Source: CS1-C013 sp964347265
GTDB taxonomy: Archaea > Aenigmatarchaeota > Aenigmatarchaeia > Aenigmatarchaeales > Aenigmatarchaeaceae
Assembly (NCBI GenBank): GCA_964347265.1
Contig: CAYFXV010000031.1
Span: 1 to 5,848 of the forward strand
DNA length: 5,848 bases
Direction: 5' to 3'
Made by a program: the position numbers and the translations under genes. This document shows, one piece after another, positions 1 through 4,772 of the stretch. The stretch's first letter is position 1; the number at the start of each line of letters is the position of its first letter. The notes below the pieces were generated by a model, which saw only the letters and a list, made by a program, of their open reading frames with translations, searched no databases and had not been told where the DNA came from.

Positions 1-30
1 TTATTTCACGTTAACTTCACACGTGAACAT

Positions 31-134
31 GTGAACTTCACATGAATATTACGTGAATACACGTGAACATATTGTGAACTTCACGTAATATTCATGTAAT
101 ATATCTCACAAATTGTTTCAAACGTGAACTTCAC
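31..134. repeat. Three copies of the inverted pair GTGAACTTCAC within the array
   Basis: GTGAACTTCAC, two half-sites diverging around a single C, occurs exactly at 31-41, 74-84 and 124-134. This is a different geometry from the converging palindrome TTCACRTGAA seen at 37-46 (one mismatch), 228-237 and 259-268. The composite copies lie only in the left, mixed-orientation half of the array. They could be higher-affinity sites for a dimer; that is inference. Confidence 0.75.
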
Positions 135-227
135 ATTTATTTCACATTAACAATATAAAATCTTCACAAAAAATTATAATTCACTAAGAAACATTCACAT
201 CATCTTCACAAAACCTTCACGTTCCTC

Positions 228-237
228 TTCACGTGAA
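228..237. promoter_or_regulatory. Perfect palindrome TTCACGTGAA just upstream of the ATPase promoter
   Basis: A perfect 10-bp palindrome lies immediately 5' of the BRE/TATA element at 240-256. It is identical to the copy at 259-268, with start-to-start distance 31 bp, close to three helical turns. This suits a pair of dimer sites on the same DNA face. An operator role, probably autoregulatory, is inferred. Confidence 0.6.
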
Positions 238-239
238 TA

Positions 240-256
240 GAAAAGCTTAAATATAT
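240..256 (+). promoter_or_regulatory. BRE/TATA promoter of the AAA+ ATPase gene
   Basis: A purine-rich GAAAAG (BRE-like) is followed by CTTAAATATAT, a good archaeal TATA box centred near 250. Start would fall about 25 nt downstream, at or next to the ATG at 274, so the mRNA is predicted to be leaderless. No Shine-Dalgarno sequence precedes the ATG, in agreement with this. Confidence 0.75.
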
Positions 257-258
257 TG

Positions 259-268
259 TTCACGTGAA
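259..268. promoter_or_regulatory. Perfect palindrome TTCACGTGAA between TATA box and start
   Basis: The second perfect copy occupies the space between the TATA box and the predicted transcription start at about 274. A protein bound here would be expected to hinder the transcription pre-initiation complex. Repression by the ATPase encoded immediately downstream is the simplest reading, but it is inferred from position only. Confidence 0.6.
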
Positions 269-273
269 TATTT

Positions 274-1371
274 ATGAATAATATGGTTAAGGATTTTACA
301 AACTGGGGATGGAAAGAAAATCCATTTGTTCTTAAAATTGATCCAAAGTTATTCGTTGGTTATGATGAGCAGGTAAATGCTGTTTTAAATCATATTAAAA
401 ATAAACATAGAATAGCATTAATTACAGGTAGAACAGGTGCTGGGAAAAGTACTTTTCTTAAATGGTTGGAAACAAATTATGATACTTCAAAATTATATTT
501 GAGTAAACCACCAGAAAAATCAGAAGATTTTGTGAGATTATTCACAGATATATTTGGTTTTAGTATTTGGGAAAGAATTCTAAGAAAAAAACCTTCTTTG
601 TACACTTTACATGAATACATTAATAAAAAACTAAAAGGAGATCACTTAGTTTTTCTAGTTGATGAAGCTCATGAAACAAACAAAGAAATTTTAGAATGGT
701 TAAGAGTTTTAACAGATCAAATTGATAATGTGAGTTTAATCATGGCTGGAATGCCTCTTTTAGAAGATAAAATTAAAAAAAATCTTGAAACATTAGACCA
801 AAGAATAATTACAAGAATAAATTTAATTTCTTTAGATAAAAATGAGACTAAAGAATTGATAAAGAAGAGAATAGAACACGTCGGAGGAAGTGGGCTAAAA
901 CCATTTACAGAAGAAGCTATAGAGAAAATATATGATAGAACAGGAGGATTTCCCAGAGAAGTTTTAAAATTCTGTGACAGATTAGTTAATTCAGCTCTCG
1001 AAAGAAATCTTGATGTTGTGGATGAGAAACTTATAGAAGAACATAAAGAAATCAAACTTCCAAAAGTGAGACTTGAAGAGCCTGTAGTTACTTTTATGCC
1101 CAAACCACCAACAGAAGAACAATTCAGAAACCTACCATTTAAACAGAAAATCATACTAGAATTATTATCAAAGAAGGATTGGCTCACTCCTAGAGCAATT
1201 GTTGAAGATTTAGAACTGAAAAATTATAAAAGCAAAGGACATGCTATAAGATCTGTTAACAATATTCTTAAGAGATTAATGTTAGATGGATATGTGCAAA
1301 GAGAGGCTAGAGGAAAAGCTTTCATGTATGCATTAACGCCTAAACTGAAGACACTGTTCGTTGAAAGCTAA
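274..1371 (+). CDS. ExeA/TniB-like AAA+ ATPase with C-terminal winged helix; candidate initiator or repeat-binding protein
   Basis: This 365-aa soluble ATPase opens with an ExeA-like WGWKENPF motif (residues 11-18). It has Walker A GRTGAGKST (52-60), Walker B LVFLVDEAH (125-133), a sensor-1 strand ending in AGMP (154-161), arginines in QRIITR (176-181) and a sensor-2 GGFPRE (224-229). Residues about 288-357 form a probable winged helix, with recognition helix near 322-337 and wing near 340-354. ATPase plus winged helix is also the plan of Orc1/Cdc6 initiators, but the ATPase core looks closer to ExeA/TniB/MuB (AAA_22-type) proteins. The gene sits directly behind the TTCAC array, so binding those repeats, in replication initiation, partition or autoregulation, is inferred. 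The start at 274 fits a leaderless mRNA; ATG at 283 is an alternative. Its 3' end overlaps the convergent small gene by 4 nt. Fold confidence is high, role confidence low. Confidence 0.9.
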   Translation: MNNMVKDFTNWGWKENPFVLKIDPKLFVGYDEQVNAVLNHIKNKHRIALITGRTGAGKSTFLKWLETNYDTSKLYLSKPPEKSEDFVRLFTDIFGFSIWERILRKKPSLYTLHEYINKKLKGDHLVFLVDEAHETNKEILEWLRVLTDQIDNVSLIMAGMPLLEDKIKKNLETLDQRIITRINLISLDKNETKELIKKRIEHVGGSGLKPFTEEAIEKIYDRTGGFPREVLKFCDRLVNSALERNLDVVDEKLIEEHKEIKLPKVRLEEPVVTFMPKPPTEEQFRNLPFKQKIILELLSKKDWLTPRAIVEDLELKNYKSKGHAIRSVNNILKRLMLDGYVQREARGKAFMYALTPKLKTLFVES

Positions 1372-1601
1372 ACTATTATGCTTTTATATTCATTCTCTTT
1401 TTTAATGCCAAAGCTCAAAACTCTACTAGCTACACCTAATACAGGATTCTCATTGTTAGGCACTCCAAGTGCATATGCAGTTTCTCCTAAACCAAAGGTG
1501 TAGCGCATTCCATTATCGTATACTCTTACGCCAGTGTCATCTACCTTTTTTTTACCATCAGCATATGCGAGCTTATTCAAAATTTCTTCTGTTCTGTCCA
1601 T
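1368..1601 (-). CDS. Hypothetical 77-aa protein
   Basis: I do not recognise this protein. It starts MDRTEEILNKLAYADGKKK, a charged probable helix, and continues into a glycine-rich, probably beta-forming middle (GMRYTFGLGETAYALGVP, about residues 31-48). It has a charged end, no cysteine, no signal peptide and no membrane helix. Two things argue that it is a real gene. The sequence AGGTGA lies 3 nt before the ATG, matching the archaeal ribosome-binding consensus. A TATA box (CTTTATATAC on the minus strand, 1631-1640) sits at the right distance for a very short leader. Its stop codon overlaps that of the convergent ATPase gene by a few bases, so antisense overlap of the two 3' ends is possible. 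Function is unknown. Confidence 0.65.
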   Translation of the reverse strand: MDRTEEILNKLAYADGKKKVDDTGVRVYDNGMRYTFGLGETAYALGVPNNENPVLGVASRVLSFGIKKENEYKSIIV

Positions 1602-1604
1602 AAT

Positions 1605-1610
1605 TCACCT
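1605..1610 (-). promoter_or_regulatory. Ribosome-binding site AGGTGA of the 77-aa gene
   Basis: On the minus strand AGGTGA precedes the ATG by 3 nt. It matches six bases of GGAGGTGAT, the complement of the archaeal 16S rRNA 3' end, and it fixes the start at 1601. Because the TATA box predicts transcription from about 1610, this site would be at the very 5' end of the mRNA. Confidence 0.6.
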
Positions 1611-1630
1611 ATATTTACTTGGTAGTGGTG

Positions 1631-1640
1631 GTATATAAAG
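1631..1640 (-). promoter_or_regulatory. TATA box of the 77-aa gene
   Basis: The minus strand reads CTTTATATAC, centred about 35 nt upstream of the start codon and about 25 nt upstream of the ribosome-binding site. The divergent promoter at 1683-1692 lies 43 bp away, so 1602-1723 is a compact bidirectional control region. Confidence 0.6.
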
Positions 1641-1682
1641 CTATCATTTTATTACTACTTGTAAGAAGTGAAATAAAGAAAT

Positions 1683-1692
1683 CTTTAAATAC
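1683..1692 (+). promoter_or_regulatory. TATA box of the small two-gene unit
   Basis: CTTTAAATAC preceded by the purine-rich AAAGAAAT (BRE-like) is a strong archaeal promoter. Its predicted start near 1714 gives a leader of about 10 nt that contains GTGAT (1716-1720), 3 nt before the ATG at 1724. A second TATA-like stretch, TTTTTATATAC near 1696-1706, is worse placed. Confidence 0.6.
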
Positions 1693-1723
1693 TAGTTTTT
1701 ATATACTACTCTATAGTGATTAA

Positions 1724-1843
1724 ATGGCTTATGAACAGAAAGACAGAACATTGGATAAATTCAAAATGAAGATCAAAAAGGAACTGAATAATTTTAATAG
1801 ACCTTGGTCTCTTTTGTCACAAATCCAGTTTTTCTGTAAGTGA
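1724..1843 (+). CDS. Small basic 39-aa peptide, unrecognised
   Basis: The frame runs ATG to TGA and encodes a lysine-rich peptide. The middle (about residues 6-24, DRTLDKFKMKIKKELNNF) should form a charged helix, and the end (PWSLLSQIQFFCK) is more hydrophobic with one cysteine. Support comes from the promoter at 1683-1692, the GTGAT ribosome-binding fragment 3 nt before the ATG, and tight linkage to the next small gene, whose ribosome-binding site overlaps this stop codon. The family is unknown. It might act with the membrane peptide downstream, as a toxin/antitoxin-like or regulatory pair, but nothing in the sequence shows this. Its shortness is the main reason for doubt. Confidence 0.5.
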   Translation: MAYEQKDRTLDKFKMKIKKELNNFNRPWSLLSQIQFFCK

Positions 1844-1844
1844 T
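1840..1844 (+). promoter_or_regulatory. Ribosome-binding fragment GTGAT overlapping the upstream stop
   Basis: GTGAT overlaps the TGA stop (1841-1843) of the 39-aa gene and ends 4 nt before the GTG at 1849. This supports a non-AUG start there and suggests translational coupling. The frame also offers GTG at 1840, just after an in-frame TAA, but that would consume the ribosome site. Confidence 0.5.
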
Positions 1845-1848
1845 AAAA

Positions 1849-2013
1849 GTGAAAAAGATCAAAATATCACATTTCAAAAAGGTCAAATGGATTGCACTAA
1901 TATTCTTGTTTCTCTTAGTTTTTTTCATTCCTCATGAATTTACTGTCTGGCTTTTATGGATACAGTTTTGGTTGATAGCAATTTTGGTTTCTGCAAGAAT
2001 GCAATTATTCTAA
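1849..2013 (+). CDS. Small 54-aa membrane protein with two predicted helices
   Basis: The start is GTG. Residues 1-13 are strongly basic (VKKIKISHFKKVK). Two hydrophobic segments follow, about 14-28 (WIALIFLFLLVFFIP) and 31-49 (FTVWLLWIQFWLIAILVSA), separated by a short HEF turn. By the positive-inside rule the N terminus faces the cytoplasm and the protein forms a tight hairpin. It follows the 39-aa gene by 5 nt, with the ribosome site overlapping that gene's stop, so both are probably made from one mRNA. The family is not recognised. The patterned alternation of basic and hydrophobic blocks, in the same frame as a good initiation site, makes a chance frame unlikely. Possible roles include a membrane anchor, a pore-forming toxin or a subunit partner; none can be preferred. 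Confidence 0.55.
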   Translation: MKKIKISHFKKVKWIALIFLFLLVFFIPHEFTVWLLWIQFWLIAILVSARMQLF

Positions 2014-2059
2014 TCATTTTAAGAATAAAATTGAAGTAGAAGCTTAAACAATTATTTCT

Positions 2060-2623
2060 ATGCCAAAAAAACTGATTGTGATAGTTGGTTTACCGGGTTC
2101 TGGAAAATCTACAGCAGCTGAGTTCATAAAAAGAGAATTTAATGCAGATATAGTTCATAGCGGAGATATTATAAGAGAAGAAGTTAAAAGAAGAGGTTTG
2201 GAATACACTCCGGAAAATGATGCTTTAATTGCTGATTGGTTTAATAAAACTAAAAAAAGAGAAAGACAACTTGTTCAAAGAGTCTGGGATAAAATTAAAT
2301 ACTCTGAAAAAGATTTGGTTGTTGTAGAAGGATTTAGAGCTACAGAAAATATAAAAATTCTGGAAGAAATTGCTAAAATAAAACCAATTGTAATAGCCAT
2401 TATTGCTTCTTTTAATGTGAGAGTTCAGCGAGAACTAAAGAGAGGCAGATTTGGAAAAAAACAAAGCATAAATTATCTTAAATTGAGAGAAAAACAGGAA
2501 AAAAGCCACGGTATTGAAAAACTAATAAAAGCAGCAGACTACACAATTGATAACTCTAAATTAGGTATAAAGCAAACTAATGCTGAAATATCTAAAATAC
2601 TCCATAAATTCTGTTGCCATTAA
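2060..2623 (+). CDS. UPF0200-type P-loop nucleotide kinase-like protein
   Basis: This 187-aa cytosolic protein belongs to the adenylate-kinase/dephospho-CoA-kinase-like P-loop group found across archaea as UPF0200. Walker A GLPGSGKST is at 10-18 and an NMP-binding-like segment SGDIIREEVKRRG at 34-46. A Walker B-like strand LVVVEGFRA is at 86-94, a basic lid-like stretch RELKRGRFGKKQ follows at about 124-135, and DYTIDNS lies near the end, as in related kinases. Length is normal for the family. The substrate is not established; phosphoryl transfer to a nucleotide or nucleotide-like acceptor is expected from the fold. The start at 2060 is chosen because the P-loop begins ten residues later. There is no clear ribosome-binding site. 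A weak TATA-like stretch (2018-2027) may drive it, or it may be read with the small genes 46 nt upstream. Confidence 0.85.
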   Translation: MPKKLIVIVGLPGSGKSTAAEFIKREFNADIVHSGDIIREEVKRRGLEYTPENDALIADWFNKTKKRERQLVQRVWDKIKYSEKDLVVVEGFRATENIKILEEIAKIKPIVIAIIASFNVRVQRELKRGRFGKKQSINYLKLREKQEKSHGIEKLIKAADYTIDNSKLGIKQTNAEISKILHKFCCH

Positions 2624-2646
2624 ACCACATATTTCTTTAGCAAAAT

Positions 2647-2659
2647 AAATTTAAATATA
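2647..2659 (+). promoter_or_regulatory. TATA box of the PRC-barrel operon
   Basis: AAATTTAAATATA, centred near 2653, predicts transcription from about 2680. This gives a leader of about 10 nt that begins at the ribosome-binding site AAGGTG (2679-2684). Confidence 0.7.
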
Positions 2660-2678
2660 TAAGATTCAAAACTATACT

Positions 2679-2684
2679 AAGGTG
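2679..2684 (+). promoter_or_regulatory. Ribosome-binding site deciding the PRC-barrel start
   Basis: AAGGTG ends 6 nt before the ATG at 2691. Starting instead at the in-frame GTG (2682) would place the start codon inside this site, so 2691 is the better start. Confidence 0.65.
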
Positions 2685-2690
2685 TTTTTT

Positions 2691-2942
2691 ATGGTAAAAG
2701 CTAAAGAATTAATTGGCAAAACTATTGTTTCTGAAGAAAGTGGAAGAAAATTCGGTGTTGTTGGTGATGTTAATTTTATAACGGAATCTGGAGAATTGAT
2801 GAATATTGTTATTACCGAACCAACAAAACAATCTGCTGAATTAAAGCTTTCAGAAGATGAAAAAGGAAGATTATTGATTCCATTTTCTGCTGTAAAATCT
2901 GTTGGAGACTTTATAATTATTTCAGAAAAAGAAATTGTTTAG
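2691..2942 (+). CDS. PRC-barrel domain protein
   Basis: This 83-aa protein is essentially one PRC-barrel. It opens with VKAKELIGKTIVSEESGRKFGVVGDVNF, the usual start of the fold (strand, glycine turn, GxxxGxVxD-like segment), and ends with LLIPFSAVKSVGDFIIIS. It has no signal peptide or membrane segment. Small archaeal PRC-barrel proteins are widespread, and some (CdpB proteins of haloarchaea and relatives) take part in cell division with SepF and FtsZ. Whether this one does so is not shown by the sequence. It leads a two-gene transcript with the 168-aa cysteine protein 9 nt downstream. The start is set by the ribosome site; a GTG three codons earlier is the alternative. Confidence 0.85.
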   Translation: MVKAKELIGKTIVSEESGRKFGVVGDVNFITESGELMNIVITEPTKQSAELKLSEDEKGRLLIPFSAVKSVGDFIIISEKEIV

Positions 2943-2951
2943 TTAGATAGA

Positions 2952-3458
2952 ATGTTAACAATTGAACTTCAGAAAGAAGTTAAAAAAGAATTAGAAAGAA
3001 TTTGTGCTGATTCTAGAATAAATTACATAAGAAAACTTCATGAAGCCTACACATTTAAATATTCTCGATACTATAAAAGCAGTCCATCATTTCCATGCAA
3101 CAGTGTTTGCAATCCAAGAAATCCAAATGAAGTCTTTGATAAATTGGAAGATTCTGATAAATTTGGAACTAAAGACGCAATTTACACTGATACTGGTGAT
3201 AGTTTTAATAATATATGTTTTCCACGTTGTGGTAATGTTAAAGATTATCCAAATTGTGATAAAACTGGTGCAATTGACGTTAGATTTCTAGGTTATTTTA
3301 ATGAATTTGAATTATACTATTCTTTGCGTCCAACAGATCTTATTCTTCGTGATGGTGATGCTCATCCAGAAAGTTTAGAGACACATAAAATTTTACGTTC
3401 AGTCTTTGAATTACAAAATGAAGCAGAAATAGTTAAAAAAATTGATTCAATTTTATAA
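2952..3458 (+). CDS. Hypothetical 168-aa protein with paired CxxxC motifs
   Basis: I do not recognise the family. An N-terminal charged helix (about 1-33) precedes a tyrosine-rich segment. C49-x3-C53 (PCNSVC) and C89-x3-C93 (CFPRC) follow, with C102 shortly after (YPNCDKTG) and a single C18 near the front. The C-terminal part (FNEFELYYSLRPTDLILRDGDAHPE, then a helix to the end) looks globular and soluble. The cysteine pairs could bind zinc or an iron-sulfur cluster, or form disulfides; this is inference. No signal peptide is seen. The gene lies 9 nt after the PRC-barrel gene without its own promoter or clear ribosome site, so it is probably cotranscribed and may work with it. Arginine codons mix CGT with AGA more than in the ATPase gene, a weak composition difference. 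Confidence 0.75.
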   Translation: MLTIELQKEVKKELERICADSRINYIRKLHEAYTFKYSRYYKSSPSFPCNSVCNPRNPNEVFDKLEDSDKFGTKDAIYTDTGDSFNNICFPRCGNVKDYPNCDKTGAIDVRFLGYFNEFELYYSLRPTDLILRDGDAHPESLETHKILRSVFELQNEAEIVKKIDSIL

Positions 3459-3503
3459 TCGTTTGAGAAATATAAAAACGTCAAAAGACGAGTACATAAA
3501 AAA

Positions 3504-3514
3504 CATTTAAACAT
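3504..3514 (+). promoter_or_regulatory. TATA box of the 86-aa beta-rich protein gene
   Basis: CATTTAAACAT after an A-rich BRE-like run (AAAAAA) is centred about 27 nt before the ATG at 3536, so the mRNA is predicted to be leaderless. The T-rich stretch between box and start (3513-3535) could also end transcripts from the preceding gene, but that is uncertain. Confidence 0.6.
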
Positions 3515-3535
3515 TTTTAATTTTGTATTATTTTT

Positions 3536-3796
3536 ATGAATATCAAACCTGGTTGTGGAGATATAGTAAAATTTCGTACAGAAAGACCAAATAGTACAGG
3601 AATTACAGTTGGTGGTTTCGGTGAAGTTGAGGATATAGAAAAAAAATCTTATAAAATTAGGGTTTTAAGTTGTTTTGGTTATAAACCCGGTGAAATAATT
3701 GATGTTCCCAAATATTTAGGTCGTAAAACAAAAGTAGAAGATTTTTCAAGAGTTGGAATCACAGAAATTCTTTTGAAGAGGAAAACAATACTCTAA
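3536..3796 (+). CDS. Hypothetical 86-aa beta-rich protein
   Basis: This small soluble protein is not recognised. GDIVKFRTE (about 8-16), GGFGEVEDIE (26-35) and SYKIRVLSC (38-46), then GEIIDVP, form a run of short beta strands separated by glycine turns, suggestive of an SH3-like or other small barrel. Such folds often bind RNA, DNA or protein, which is not demonstrated here. It has its own leaderless-type promoter, so it is not obviously part of the PRC-barrel operon. It converges with radA, with only 4 bp between the two stop codons. Two cysteines (7 and 46) make no clear motif. Confidence 0.7.
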   Translation: MNIKPGCGDIVKFRTERPNSTGITVGGFGEVEDIEKKSYKIRVLSCFGYKPGEIIDVPKYLGRKTKVEDFSRVGITEILLKRKTIL

Positions 3797-3800
3797 TTTA

Positions 3801-4772
3801 TTATTCTTCAGGGTCTTTTATTCCTTCAGGAGTTATAAAGAATACAGTTTCAGCTTCAGGAAGATTTGGAGAATCAATAACTCTTGCAATTCTCCTATTA
3901 GCTTTAGATTTTCTTAGATATACTCTGTGAGTGCTGAAGTGTCCTAATATATGACCACCAATTGGAGCAGTAGGATCACCAAACAAAATATCAGGTCTTG
4001 CCATTACTTGGTTTGTTATGTAAACAGCAACATTATGCACATCTGCTATTCTTTGTAAAGTGTGTAAATGTCTATTTAATTTTTGTTGTCTTGCTGCCAA
4101 AGTTCCCCTTCCTATAAAATCTGCCCTAAAAGCAGAAGTTACACTATCAACAATAATAAGTTTTACATTCTTTTCCTTTATAATTTCGCCAATTTTTTGG
4201 GCAAGAACCATTTGATGGTCAGAATTATAGCATCTAGCAACATAAATTTTTTCTAATACTTTTTTAGTATCTAAACCGCGTGCTTCAGCTATTTGTTTTA
4301 CTCTACTAGGTCTAAATGTGCCCTCTACATCAAGAAATATACAAGAAGAATTCAATCCTCCTTCTTCTACAGGCAATTGAACATTAACAGCTAACTGAAA
4401 GCCTACTTGTGTTTTGCCTGACCCAAATGCTCCATGTAATTCTGTAACAGCTTGTGTTTCTATCCCGCCGCCTAACAAATTATCAAGATTTTTGCTACCA
4501 GTAGATATTTTTCCTATTTGCTGTCTTCTTTCATAAACTTCTGTGGCAGTTTCAAAACCAATGTTCAAGGTTTTTCTAGCAGTTTTGATTATTTTATCAG
4601 CTGTTGGCTCCCCTATTGAAGCAGCTGCAGAAACTTCTAAAGGCGATGCAGCTGCTAAGCTCATTAAATCAATATATCCGGCTTTTTTTAGCTTATCACC
4701 TATTTTTTCGCCTACACCAGGTATGTCTGATATATCCTCAATTTTTTTGGTCATAGAATCTTTAATTAACAT
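3801..4772 (-). CDS. radA: DNA repair and recombination protein RadA
   Basis: RadA is the archaeal RecA/Rad51-family recombinase that forms ATP-dependent filaments on single-stranded DNA and performs strand exchange. Near the N terminus is a helix-hairpin-helix domain (DIPGVGEKIGDKLKKAGY, 16-33). The polymerisation motif GFETATE follows (72-78, with FxxA at F73/A76). The core has Walker A GAFGSGKTQ (114-122), the catalytic glutamate in LDVEGTFRP (E150), Walker B LIIVDS (205-210), the L1 region FIGRGTLAARQQKLN (219-233) and the L2 region from QVMARPD to GGHILGH (255-278). The 323-aa length is normal and the gene is intact. The first ATG overlaps the end of the RPA gene by 11 nt; ATG at 4754 (M7) is an alternative that would fit family N termini. 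It shares the RPA transcript. One small oddity is alanine where family P-loops usually have glutamate (GEFGSGKTQ). Confidence 0.97.
   Translation of the reverse strand: MLIKDSMTKKIEDISDIPGVGEKIGDKLKKAGYIDLMSLAAASPLEVSAAASIGEPTADKIIKTARKTLNIGFETATEVYERRQQIGKISTGSKNLDNLLGGGIETQAVTELHGAFGSGKTQVGFQLAVNVQLPVEEGGLNSSCIFLDVEGTFRPSRVKQIAEARGLDTKKVLEKIYVARCYNSDHQMVLAQKIGEIIKEKNVKLIIVDSVTSAFRADFIGRGTLAARQQKLNRHLHTLQRIADVHNVAVYITNQVMARPDILFGDPTAPIGGHILGHFSTHRVYLRKSKANRRIARVIDSPNLPEAETVFFITPEGIKDPEE

Larger units (their letters stand above)
5..268. repeat. Dense TTCAC/GTGAA half-site array (origin-like or iteron-like)
   Basis: I count 21 exact half-sites. TTCAC on the plus strand begins at 5, 16, 37, 80, 130, 141, 163, 180, 194, 205, 216, 228 and 259. 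GTGAA begins at 23, 31, 53, 63, 74, 124, 233 and 264. Chance for a given 5-mer on both strands of about 270 bp is roughly 0.5. Most copies extend to TTCACGT or TTCACAT. Many neighbours are 10-12 bp apart (53/63/74; 194/205/216/228), about one helical turn. Degenerate copies appear near 91 and 106. Known replication origins, plasmid iterons and partition sites have this look, and the neighbouring ATPase is the obvious binding candidate. The binder and the function are inferred. I do not see a canonical archaeal ORB sequence. The array may run beyond the left edge. Confidence 0.85.

Noticed and set aside
228..268. CACGTG palindromes as E-box sites of a bHLH-type factor
   Set aside because: bHLH factors are eukaryotic and the gene set is archaeal; the hexamer is simply the centre of two inverted TTCAC half-sites.
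1..270. CRISPR array
   Set aside because: Repeats are 5-10 bp with variable orientation and spacing. There are no 24-37 bp direct repeats with uniform unique spacers, and no cas gene is present.
1..270. Canonical archaeal ORB or mini-ORB elements
   Set aside because: I see no G-rich ORB-like core; the motif here is an AT-flanked CACRTG/TTCAC unit. An origin role therefore rests only on clustering and the neighbouring ATPase.
717..1187. Open frame on the minus strand inside the ATPase gene
   Set aside because: It is serine/leucine-rich antisense to a well-supported AAA+ gene, with no family signature or promoter of its own.
2682..2690. GTG at 2682 as start of the PRC-barrel protein
   Set aside because: The GTG is part of the ribosome-binding site AAGGTG; the ATG at 2691 has correct spacing and gives a typical family N terminus.
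3040..3291. Open frame on the plus strand inside the 168-aa gene
   Set aside because: Isoleucine/leucine-rich shadow in another frame, with no ribosome site. The 168-aa frame has better composition and operon position.
3479..3490. Hairpin CGTC-AAAA-GACG as a terminator after the 168-aa gene
   Set aside because: The stem is only 4 bp and is not followed directly by a T run; this is close to chance.
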